Source: Candidatus Zixiibacteriota bacterium
GTDB lineage: Bacteria; Zixibacteria; MSB-5A5; GN15; FEB-12
DNA: 64,000 nucleotides
Reading direction: 5' to 3'
Assembly: GCA_040753875.1 (NCBI GenBank)
Contig: JBFMDV010000005.1
Location: 1-64,000, forward strand
Shown here one piece after another: positions 17,726 to 25,615 of this stretch. The stretch's first letter is position 1. Every line of letters begins with the position of its first letter. The notes under the pieces were generated by a model. The model searched no databases. It was not told the origin of the DNA and was given only the letters and a program-made list of their open reading frames with translations. The position numbers and the translations under genes were made by a program.

Positions 17726-17911
17726 TCAGGCTTTCACGATGCAGTCAACCGGGCAGACCGCCACACAATGCTGCCCATCGTCTTGATCCTCGCATTCGTT
17801 GCATGTATCCGGGCTGATAACATAGATGTCCCCCTCCGATATCGAACTGGTAGGACACTCGGGAAGACACAGGCCACAGGCCGTGCATTCTTCGGTTATT
17901 TTCATCGCCAT
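17726..17911 (-). CDS. Small 2[4Fe-4S] ferredoxin
   Basis: A 61-residue electron carrier. The first cluster motif is CTACGLCLPECP. The second has an eight-residue insert between its second and third Cys (CNEC, then CVAVCP), as in Chromatium/Allochromatium-type low-potential ferredoxins. I place the start at ATG 17911 because GGAGGTGG lies 6 nt upstream; the longer frame lacks a site. It is a stand-alone gene with its own terminator. Redox partner not evident. Confidence 0.9.
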   Translation of the reverse strand: MAMKITEECTACGLCLPECPTSSISEGDIYVISPDTCNECEDQDDGQHCVAVCPVDCIVKA

Positions 17912-18298
17912 ATACAACCACCTCCGCAAATGAGTTTCGTGTTGTCACTCTCGTTCATGCGGCGGACAATATACCTAAGGGGAATACGCAGGGACAAGGG
18001 CTACTTTGAAGATTTTGAGAGCGCGGGATATCCGTCCTTGAATTCAATACAAGTTGGTAAGAATTGCGCGCCATACGAACGGACCGCCTCTTGCACGACG
18101 AAGCGGCCCTTTTACATAAAATACGCGCGGAATGAAGGTGCTACGAACACAATGGCAACGCGCCAAAGAAAAAGAATAAGAGGTAGCCAATCGGCATGAT
18201 CTGCAACGCACTGCCAGACTCACCGCCTGACTGAGAGCAGGGACCGAGAGGGTCCCTGCTTTACGCAAGTGATCGCACTGTCTGTTCTTCGAACTATC
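17912..18298. other. Intergenic region with one strong hairpin
   Basis: No supported gene. The short plus-strand frame crossing it has no family pattern. A TTGTCC/TATATT pair (18-nt spacer) on the minus strand around 17968-17997 is a plausible ferredoxin promoter. At the far end lies a perfect 10-bp hairpin (see 18236). Confidence 0.4.
18236..18260 (-). terminator. Stem-loop downstream of the 18299-21157 gene
   Basis: AGCAGGGACC (18236-18245) pairs perfectly with 18251-18260 around GAGAG. It lies 38 nt past the stop of the minus-strand gene. There is no T-run on the minus strand, so its efficiency as a terminator is uncertain. Confidence 0.5.
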
Positions 18299-21157
18299 TT
18301 ACGGACAGCTCGGCAGCGCGACGCCGAAGAACAGGAAATCAACCAGTGCGCTCAGATCGGAAATATCGACGGTGCCATCTTTGGTCACGTCATTCTCGGT
18401 CGGGCATCCCGAAATGGAGCCGCCTGAGAACAAATAGTCAACCATGGCGGACAGATCGGAGATATCGACCAGGTCGGCGGGATCGCCATCGCAGTTGCCG
18501 GTGACGTTGATGCAGCAGCAGCTGTCGCCGATACCGTCACCGTCGGTGTCCTCCTGCAGGGGGTTGTAGTCGTACGGGCAGTTGTCACAAACATCACCGA
18601 CTCCATCCAGGTCACCATCCTCCTGACCCGGATTGTAGTCAAACGGACAGTTATCCTGATCATCGGGAATTCCGTCGCCATCGGTGTCCGGCACAACCGG
18701 ACAGATGACGATGGCATACTCGATGAGCGTGTGCATTGGTCCGCCTTGATACTGGTGCTGCGCACCGGTCGGGTCAAATGCATTCTGGCCATAGAAATTG
18801 ACCGGATCGACCGGATAGTTGGCCAGCTCGCAGCTAAACGGAGGCGCCTGCAGCGGCATGCAGCCCGCGGGGATGACGTTGTAGCGGTCGTGATGCATGG
18901 TTCCGTGCGGACCGGAAACGTACTGGGCATCATTGTGCACGTTGGGGGCGTGCCCGACCCCTTCGTTGTTGTCGAAGTACGGATCGGAGATACAGAGCGC
19001 GGAATCGAGCGGGTTGGTGCATACACCCGCGACGGTCACAAAGTGGCCGCCGACGCGCTCACAGACCATGGTGGTCATCTCTTCCCAATAGCCCAGAAGC
19101 AAGATGACGTTCTGGCTGAGCAGCACCTGCTCCTTGATGAATCTGAATCCAAACGCCGGATCGATCGGCACAACCTGAATATTGTACTTGGGAGTCAGAC
19201 CACAGCTGTCAATCCACTGCTGTGCGGCTGTTGCCAGATCGAACACGTTGGTACCTGTCTTCCCACCCTGATTGGTCAGGGCGTACTTGGCCAGAGTGTC
19301 TACGAATGGCAGGACGTTTACGGGATCGTGGTCATCCAGAACCGGCGGCATTGTCGAGAACCACCGTACCAACGGATAATGATCGTTGACTGTCGGCGGC
19401 GGGATCGGAACTGTCTCGAACTTGGAGTCAAACCACCAGAAGCAATTGGCGAGGGCCAGCGGACCGCAATGCGTCCACTGCTGCACTGGCGGCTGACCGA
19501 CCATCACAAACCAATTGTCTTGTTTCTGGTCGAAATCGGGCACTCCTGCCGGTGCATAATCGACATAGGCCGGCTTGTAATATTCGCAGGTGTCCAGAGC
19601 GTGCTCGCCGGTCACGACGACTGTGGCGCTGAATTCCGATGTATTGACATTCAGATCAGTTGCTGTTGCCGTCACCGAATCACCAACTACCAGACCGAGT
19701 ACGGTAAGGCTCCAGTTTCCGAGGGCATCGGGGTTGGTGGAACCCAGGTAGGTCTTCCCTTCGCCGAAGCCTGTTGGGTCAAGTGCCGCCTTGAAAACTT
19801 CGACCGTGGCCTGCGTGGGGTCAGTGTCAATGCCGAGCGTGCCGATTATTGGCGTACCTGCAGCGGCATAGACGGCAGAGGTGATGACCGGGTAATTCAG
19901 TTCTTCGTTAGGGCCGGTATCCAGATCGCCGAGATCGTTTATGCCCACACCGTTGTGCTGATGGTCTATGCCGATTGAGGCGTTATCGTAGAGCGAGTTC
20001 TGTGTAATCCGGTTCTTGTCGGCATTCGTGGCGTTGACGGGGTCCTCCCAGACCACGACTCCTACGCAACCGTTGGTGGCGATTTTGTTGTCCGGGCCAA
20101 TCCGATTTCGATCAGCGCATCCCCAGAATGCTGGTCCGTACATGCCCACAGCCACGCCGTGCGTACTGTTCGGCAGAGTCGCGAGGGTGATGGTGAGCCC
20201 TATGATATTCGAGTCGACTATATTGTTGTAGGTCTGGATTGGTGGTGCCTGGTACTGGACGTTATTAAAGCCGTTGATAGAGACGCCGTCGTAGTCGTTA
20301 CCGGAGCTCAGGTTTCCGCGAATGAGGTTGTCATGGGTCCCCTCGGCCAGAGTGACGCCGCAGTGATCGTTGCCGAGATCGACCGTGCCGGTGATGTCGG
20401 TACCGAGATAGTTGTAGGTTACCCGGTTGTTCCAGACATCGCCGGGCTGCATCGGACCGATGATAGCGACACCGTCGGCCCAGTTGCCTGATATCAGGTT
20501 CTTATTGACGATGTTGTCGCAGGTGTAGGTGCCGGGGAGGTTTTTGATCATGACGCCAGCCCAGAGAGTCGGCACACTGAGGCCGTTCCCACGGTCAATT
20601 GTGCCGGTCATATCGGTGCCGATAAAATTGCAGTAGATGATGTTATAGCAGGCCTCGCCCTGCGGTGCCTCGATGCGAATGCCGTCCTCCTGGAAATCGT
20701 TTATGATCAGTCCCTGAATCACGTTGAAGTTGGACTGGATCCATAGGCCGCAGGCGGCTCCGGCAAGACTGCCGTCGATCTCCATTACCAGAGTGGCCGT
20801 AGACGGAGGATTTGCACCGGGCGCGGCACCGGCCTGGCTCAGGCCGTCAATAGTGACACCTGAGGGATCGGTCAGGGGCGGGAGCTGGGACAGCGGCATA
20901 ATGGTATATGGGGGTATTCCCGGAGGCATTATGGCGAAATTGATGAGGTCGTTTCCCGGGCTGCCGTTGGCGGCCTGGATGGCCGCTCGAAGCGTGCCGG
21001 GACCGGCGTCGGCAAGACTGGTAACAGTGAAGATGAGCCCAGGTCGTGCCGGCGAGATGTTCTGCGCCGACGGCGGGCCTGCGCCGTCGAAGAAAACTGC
21101 GAGCAGAACCAGCAAGAGCCCTCCCACTAACGCTGGCATTAGCGTGTGTCGTTTCAT
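18299..21157 (-). CDS. Secreted beta-helix / C39-like peptidase / TSP3 / dockerin-like protein
   Basis: 952 residues, modular. A signal peptide (about 1-32) is followed by SLADAGPGTLRAAI and a right-handed parallel beta-helix rich in N-x-I and GN.I turns (about 45-420), then an Ig-like segment (to about 520). A papain/C39-like domain follows with Cys564 in WTHCGPLALANC and His705 in GGHFVTVAG, with Asp in SDPYFDN. Next are thrombospondin type-3 calcium repeats (DTDGDGIPDDQDNCP and copies, about 835-885) and two dockerin-like repeats with DISDLSAMVDYLF and DISDLSALVDFLF. Likely a surface or secreted peptidase-like protein that binds polysaccharide. GGGAGG precedes the ATG and a consensus promoter lies upstream. 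Confidence 0.8.
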   Translation of the reverse strand: MKRHTLMPALVGGLLLVLLAVFFDGAGPPSAQNISPARPGLIFTVTSLADAGPGTLRAAIQAANGSPGNDLINFAIMPPGIPPYTIMPLSQLPPLTDPSGVTIDGLSQAGAAPGANPPSTATLVMEIDGSLAGAACGLWIQSNFNVIQGLIINDFQEDGIRIEAPQGEACYNIIYCNFIGTDMTGTIDRGNGLSVPTLWAGVMIKNLPGTYTCDNIVNKNLISGNWADGVAIIGPMQPGDVWNNRVTYNYLGTDITGTVDLGNDHCGVTLAEGTHDNLIRGNLSSGNDYDGVSINGFNNVQYQAPPIQTYNNIVDSNIIGLTITLATLPNSTHGVAVGMYGPAFWGCADRNRIGPDNKIATNGCVGVVVWEDPVNATNADKNRITQNSLYDNASIGIDHQHNGVGINDLGDLDTGPNEELNYPVITSAVYAAAGTPIIGTLGIDTDPTQATVEVFKAALDPTGFGEGKTYLGSTNPDALGNWSLTVLGLVVGDSVTATATDLNVNTSEFSATVVVTGEHALDTCEYYKPAYVDYAPAGVPDFDQKQDNWFVMVGQPPVQQWTHCGPLALANCFWWFDSKFETVPIPPPTVNDHYPLVRWFSTMPPVLDDHDPVNVLPFVDTLAKYALTNQGGKTGTNVFDLATAAQQWIDSCGLTPKYNIQVVPIDPAFGFRFIKEQVLLSQNVILLLGYWEEMTTMVCERVGGHFVTVAGVCTNPLDSALCISDPYFDNNEGVGHAPNVHNDAQYVSGPHGTMHHDRYNVIPAGCMPLQAPPFSCELANYPVDPVNFYGQNAFDPTGAQHQYQGGPMHTLIEYAIVICPVVPDTDGDGIPDDQDNCPFDYNPGQEDGDLDGVGDVCDNCPYDYNPLQEDTDGDGIGDSCCCINVTGNCDGDPADLVDISDLSAMVDYLFSGGSISGCPTENDVTKDGTVDISDLSALVDFLFFGVALPSCP

Positions 21158-21294
21158 ACGACCTCCCGGACAAAGGTTTTGTCAATGAGCAACGACATCC
21201 TTGCATTCGCTGCCGATGGACTGTACTGATATATCGTCGGGCCGAGCTGACAAGCGCGGAGTTGGACCAGCCCGTTGTGGATGAATCTGTCTAT

Positions 21295-21323
21295 AAATTA
21301 TCTCATTTGGTGCTATCTGTCAA
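21295..21323 (-). promoter_or_regulatory. Promoter for the 952-residue secreted protein
   Basis: On the minus strand TTGACA (21318-21323) and TAATTT (21295-21300) with a 17-nt spacer. The predicted start near 21288 gives a leader of about 130 nt. It is divergent from the promoter at 21355. Confidence 0.65.
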
Positions 21324-21354
21324 GAACTTCCGTCATTCTCACCTCAAATTGTTG

Positions 21355-21383
21355 TTGCGAGAGGTAAGTGTCGGGCCTATATT
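21355..21383 (+). promoter_or_regulatory. Promoter for the M64 peptidase pair
   Basis: TTGCGA (21355-21360) and TATATT (21378-21383) with a 17-nt spacer. It sits about 40 nt upstream of the 21428 start codon and back to back with the minus-strand promoter. Confidence 0.55.
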
Positions 21384-21427
21384 AGTCGTGAGAGTTCCCC
21401 AACTCGTCCCACCTTCTACCGCCGCGC

Positions 21428-21931
21428 ATGAAAGGAGCAAGGTTTACGCGCCCTCGATTCCACACACTCGCCTCTGCCCTTCTTCTGATACTGATGCTCG
21501 TTGGCTCGACGCTGGGTGCCGACAATGCAGCCACCCGCGTCGCTTTCCTCCAGATACATGTTGATTCCTCCGGAGTGAGGCTTGAAAGCGCGAAGGTGGT
21601 CAAGGGAGCGTTCAAGCAGCCAAGGGGTGAATCGAACCGTTCCGGTATTCTCTACGAGGTCGTTCTCGACGATGGCTCTGTCTTAACATCGGGCATTGTA
21701 GCAGATCCGCTCATTAAGAGATTCGAATACGAAGATCCGGATCAGCCCAGTCGACTCAGGTCGAAGGTGGTTGCATTGGATGAAGCAGTGTTTACCGTTC
21801 GCATTCCATACAACGATGCTGTTGATCAGGTCGTATTTTCTCGTGTAGCCCTGTCAACTGATGTTTCGCGCAAACAAGTGGTACGGCGGCTCGGTGCTAT
21901 CCGCCTTGACGACCTGCATGGGGATAAGTGA
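21428..21931 (+). CDS. Small exported protein coupled to the M64 peptidase
   Basis: 167 residues. A signal peptide (about 1-30, ending near TLGA) precedes a single beta-sandwich-like domain with DGSVLTSGIV, RFEYEDPDQPSRL and DEAVFTVRIPYND. That pattern recurs in FCB secreted proteins as an accessory domain and is reminiscent of the N-terminal domain that some M64 peptidases carry within one chain. The stop codon overlaps the start of the M64 gene by 1 nt (TGATG), so the two are translated together. I infer a partner, propeptide-like or chaperone role. No direct evidence. Confidence 0.6.
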   Translation: MKGARFTRPRFHTLASALLLILMLVGSTLGADNAATRVAFLQIHVDSSGVRLESAKVVKGAFKQPRGESNRSGILYEVVLDDGSVLTSGIVADPLIKRFEYEDPDQPSRLRSKVVALDEAVFTVRIPYNDAVDQVVFSRVALSTDVSRKQVVRRLGAIRLDDLHGDK

Positions 21932-23319
21932 TGAGACGGGTCACGGCCTTATTCATGTTATTCTTCGTCACCATCAGCGTCTCCCCGGCGCTGTGTCAGG
22001 TCGTTTTCAAGCAGCTTGTCGATAACGGTCCGCGCGAAAAGCGCATCAATTTCGTGATGCTGGCCGATGGGTACACGAGTGCGGAACAGAACAAGTTCGA
22101 TGCCGACGCGGCCGTGCTCCAAAGCTATCTGTTGTCATTCTCACCGTTTTCCGACTATGCCGAGTACTACAATGTCTTCACTATTTACGTTCCATCGGTT
22201 GAATCCGGGTCTGACCATCCGTTCTCAGGAATCTATCGCAACACCTATTTCAGCAGTTCGTTTGATTGCTACGGTATCCAACGGCTGGTAACGATCCCAC
22301 CGAACGACTGGGATCCGGATTACAGTCATGGGGCCGGGAAAGTGTATTCGTTGCTTGGCACCTGGCTTCCCGAGTATGATATAATAGCCGTAATAGTCAA
22401 CGATCCGGAGTATGGCGGCTCTGGTGGAGACATTGCGGTACTGTCCAACCATTCGGCGGCACCGGAGGTAGTTGTGCATGAGCTTGGGCACACGCTGGCG
22501 GGGCTGGGGGATGAATACGAGGACGCGTATCCGGGCTACCCGGATATCGAAGAACCGAACACTACGCAACAGACCGTCCGCGAGTTGATAAAATGGAATC
22601 CCTGGATACTTCCGAGCACTCCAATCCCGACTCCGGAGAATTCGGGCTATAGCGGCGTAGTGGGTCTGTTCGAGGGGGCACATTATCACACAACCGGATG
22701 GTACCGCCCGCGCCTGAACTGCGAGATGCGCTCCCTCTATCAGCAGTTTTGCGATATTTGCAAGGAGCAGTTGATTTTGGCGAAATACGCAAGAGTGGCG
22801 CCGATCCAGGGGTTCTCCCCCACCGCGCCGGCTCTGACCATGACGACGGTCGAATCGCAGAATCTCGGAGTTACGACCATGATGCCAAATGGTCTCCCGC
22901 TATCCTGCCAGTGGCATCTGGACAGTATTCCGATACCAGGGGCTACGGACACGAGTCTTGTTGCTATAGGTTATCAACTTGGTTTGGGCACACATCGCAT
23001 TCAGGCAAAAGTATGGGACAACAGCAGCTCTGTTCGGATGGACCCACAAGGATTGCTCGACGAATGGCACGGCTGGACGGTGACGGTAACGGGCTGCTGC
23101 CGGGATCGAACGGGGAATATCGATGGTGACATTGATGACCTAACGGATATTTCGGATCTGACGGCGCTGGTCGAGTACCTGTTCAACAGCGGAACGATCT
23201 CCCCTTGCGATCCGGAGAATGATATTGACGGCTCCAGTGCGATCGATATCAGCGATCTGACGCTGCTGGTGGATTACCTGTTTTTCGCAGTGCCGCTGCC
23301 GGTGTGTCCGTTGCCGTGA
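21931..23319 (+). CDS. Secreted M64 (IgA-peptidase family) metalloprotease with dockerin-like tail
   Basis: 462 residues. After a signal peptide (about 1-24) the M64 domain begins with RINFVMLADGYTSAEQNKF and has the zinc site HELGHTLAGLGDEYE (His183, His187, with the third ligand Asp194 expected). From about 290 an Ig-like domain (LSCQWHLDSIPIPGATD) follows. The last 70 residues are two dockerin-like repeats (DISDLTALVEYLF, DISDLTLLVDYLF) behind a double Cys. ATG 21931 is chosen; GTG three bases earlier is possible. M64 was named from an IgA-cleaving Clostridium enzyme, but environmental members probably degrade other proteins. Confidence 0.88.
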   Translation: MRRVTALFMLFFVTISVSPALCQVVFKQLVDNGPREKRINFVMLADGYTSAEQNKFDADAAVLQSYLLSFSPFSDYAEYYNVFTIYVPSVESGSDHPFSGIYRNTYFSSSFDCYGIQRLVTIPPNDWDPDYSHGAGKVYSLLGTWLPEYDIIAVIVNDPEYGGSGGDIAVLSNHSAAPEVVVHELGHTLAGLGDEYEDAYPGYPDIEEPNTTQQTVRELIKWNPWILPSTPIPTPENSGYSGVVGLFEGAHYHTTGWYRPRLNCEMRSLYQQFCDICKEQLILAKYARVAPIQGFSPTAPALTMTTVESQNLGVTTMMPNGLPLSCQWHLDSIPIPGATDTSLVAIGYQLGLGTHRIQAKVWDNSSSVRMDPQGLLDEWHGWTVTVTGCCRDRTGNIDGDIDDLTDISDLTALVEYLFNSGTISPCDPENDIDGSSAIDISDLTLLVDYLFFAVPLPVCPLP

Positions 23320-23358
23320 CGGCGTTTCCCGACGTCCGAGATGTCCCGCAGAAGAAAG

Positions 23359-23430
<72 letters not shown>

Positions 23431-23438
23431 CGAATAAT

Positions 23439-23514
<76 letters not shown>

Positions 23515-23540
23515 TTACATATCATTGTATGGCGGTCAAA

Positions 23541-23569
23541 AATATATACGGTATCGTATAGGCTGTCAA
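23541..23569 (-). promoter_or_regulatory. Promoter of the tRNA-Gly/tRNA-Cys unit
   Basis: On the minus strand TTGACA (23564-23569) and TATATT (23541-23546) with exactly 17 nt between. The predicted start is about 20 nt before the mature tRNA-Gly 5' end. As expected for tRNA genes, it is among the best promoters in the window. Confidence 0.8.
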
Positions 23570-23611
23570 CTTCTTTTGAGACACTATCCGATGGCTCGTC
23601 GCTCCGGTCTC

Positions 23612-25507
23612 TCAGCCCGATTCTCCCTGCCTGATATCGGCTTGCGCGGCCACGGAATCCAGTCGCGGCAAATACCACGGGCCATATTTTGCCAGCCATT
23701 CCCGGTGCGGGCTGGCGCCGGTTGTATCATGGTTGAGCATCCGGTACAAATACAAATCGGCATGAGCTCCGAAAACCAGCGAATCCCGCGCCAGGACACT
23801 GTCCATGAGCTGCTGAGCCAGCGGACCCTGATTAAGGCCGCCATAACAATAGGCCATGAGATACAACATTTCCGGGTACGGCGGGCATCCGGGCACCGCC
23901 AGCGCCAGATTAAATGCATTGATCGCCACCGCAAACTTGCGTGCAGTAAGCGCCTCGCATCCCGCCTTGTAATACTCCACCCATTTCAACGGATACGTGC
24001 GGGTTATCGGCCCGCGGATCGGCCGCATTTTTTTGAACGCGCTGATCAGACGACCCGATTTCGGATTCGATACCGACTGATAGTACCAGCCGACGCTCCG
24101 ATACGACTCCACGAATTGAGGGTACAACAGGAGCGCTTGTTCGGCCGGTGCGGTTGGTTTCATACCGGTCGAGAAAACTATGTAATCGGGAGCGCGCTGC
24201 AACAGGTACGGCGTATTGTAGTTACTCTCTTTCCAGGTGATGGTCATGCCGGGGACCGGTTCTTCCGGATGGCGCGCTATGGTCGAATCGGTGAGTCCCA
24301 CCATATCTATCAAATCGTGGCCGAGCAGTTCGTAGCCGATGATCCCGATCGTGGGAACAGATAACGAGAAAGACGTGGAATCCGTCAGTTTCATCGCGCT
24401 TGCGGTCGCCGACATGGTCTCGGTGAGACCGGTTCCGAAATAATTCGCTGAGTGGACCTCTTTCCGAGGGAGGTAGTAGGTCAGAGCCATGAGTGCGAGG
24501 CCGCATATTCCCAGCACGACATGACGTGCCGTTGTGGGTAACCACTGGGTCGTGAGGATCACTGACGCTGTGATCAGGATCGCCGAGGCGCCGAACAACG
24601 GCAGAAAGAATCGGTACAGTTTCAGACCGTCGCCGCCCACAACGACGATGTATGCCGTATAGAGTATCGTGAATAACCAGACAGCTATCAGGTCCCTGGT
24701 CAGTTTCCGCGCAAACAGCAGGGGAACGACCAAACCGAGTCCAACGAACCCCAGACGAAGAAAATAGTCTCCCGCGTATGCAAGACCGCTCTGGAGCTGT
24801 TCGATAGTGAATCCGGTCTTGGCGTAGAATGGGTTTGGAAAGATGGATCCATAGTAGAGGTACTTGAAGACGACATATGGCAGTGAGAGCACAAATGCCA
24901 CAGCCGAGCATCTCAAAGTGAAAAGCGGCAGCCGTCGTTCGACAAGTGCCTCCACCGCGATGAGCACAGCCGCCGCCAATCCCCCCTCGGGACGCATCCA
25001 CACCCCCAGCAGCAACGAGGCAATGAGCAGGTGATTTCGCTTTAGATAAAGATACAACGAGAGCACTGCAAAGAATGCGAATGCCGCTGTCTCCAGGCCG
25101 GCGGGGGCCCAGTAGGCCAGCGGGAAATTGACGGCCAACACATACACGGGGACGACCGCGTACCATTCATGATGACCGGAAAGAAGACGACGGGCGGTCA
25201 GAAAGGTAACAATGATGGCCCCGGCCCCAAACAGCAGACCAACGATCTTGGAAATAAGAATGTAGTCAAGACCGAACTCGCCCCAGAGAATGCAGAAAAT
25301 GACCCATCCGAAATTGGTGAATCCTTCAACGCGTTCACCAATATTGAACACCAGTCCGTGCCCGTCCAGAAAGTTGGCTACATAACGGTAAGAGATGTAA
25401 GAGTCATCCTGGGTGTAATTCAGGTAGTAGCAGATTACCGTGTAGATCACCAAGGCAGGGAGGATCGGAAGCAAGAACTTGGTCAGATTTCTCAACTGTC
25501 TCTCCAT
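23612..25507 (-). CDS. GT-C membrane glycosyltransferase with C-terminal TPR-like part (copy 2)
   Basis: 631 residues. About ten hydrophobic helices occupy residues 10-345, and the first extracytoplasmic loop has the Asp pair of GT-C enzymes in TQDDSYISYRYVANFL, followed by GHGLVFNIGERVEGFTNFGW, here read in parts. That loop recalls the actinobacterial AftB arabinofuranosyltransferase and related lipid-linked-sugar users. The C-terminal 270 residues are soluble, with a TPR-like helical repeat near the end. It should transfer a sugar from a polyprenyl-phosphate donor on the outer face of the inner membrane. The donor and acceptor are unknown. It is a paralogue of the next gene, 108 nt upstream. 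Confidence 0.75.
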   Translation of the reverse strand: MERQLRNLTKFLLPILPALVIYTVICYYLNYTQDDSYISYRYVANFLDGHGLVFNIGERVEGFTNFGWVIFCILWGEFGLDYILISKIVGLLFGAGAIIVTFLTARRLLSGHHEWYAVVPVYVLAVNFPLAYWAPAGLETAAFAFFAVLSLYLYLKRNHLLIASLLLGVWMRPEGGLAAAVLIAVEALVERRLPLFTLRCSAVAFVLSLPYVVFKYLYYGSIFPNPFYAKTGFTIEQLQSGLAYAGDYFLRLGFVGLGLVVPLLFARKLTRDLIAVWLFTILYTAYIVVVGGDGLKLYRFFLPLFGASAILITASVILTTQWLPTTARHVVLGICGLALMALTYYLPRKEVHSANYFGTGLTETMSATASAMKLTDSTSFSLSVPTIGIIGYELLGHDLIDMVGLTDSTIARHPEEPVPGMTITWKESNYNTPYLLQRAPDYIVFSTGMKPTAPAEQALLLYPQFVESYRSVGWYYQSVSNPKSGRLISAFKKMRPIRGPITRTYPLKWVEYYKAGCEALTARKFAVAINAFNLALAVPGCPPYPEMLYLMAYCYGGLNQGPLAQQLMDSVLARDSLVFGAHADLYLYRMLNHDTTGASPHREWLAKYGPWYLPRLDSVAAQADIRQGESG

Positions 25508-25615
25508 AGGCTCTCAGTGATCCACAGGCCGACTACGGTGTCTGTGACTATCACAGCGTTCAATCTTAATATACTGTCGATTTCAGGCTGTCAACCGCTT
25601 TCGCCCCGAATCAGT

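Noticed and set aside
18731-19978. 415-codon open frame on the plus strand
   Set aside because: Lies entirely antisense to the 952-residue modular protein and has no ribosome site or recognisable motif.
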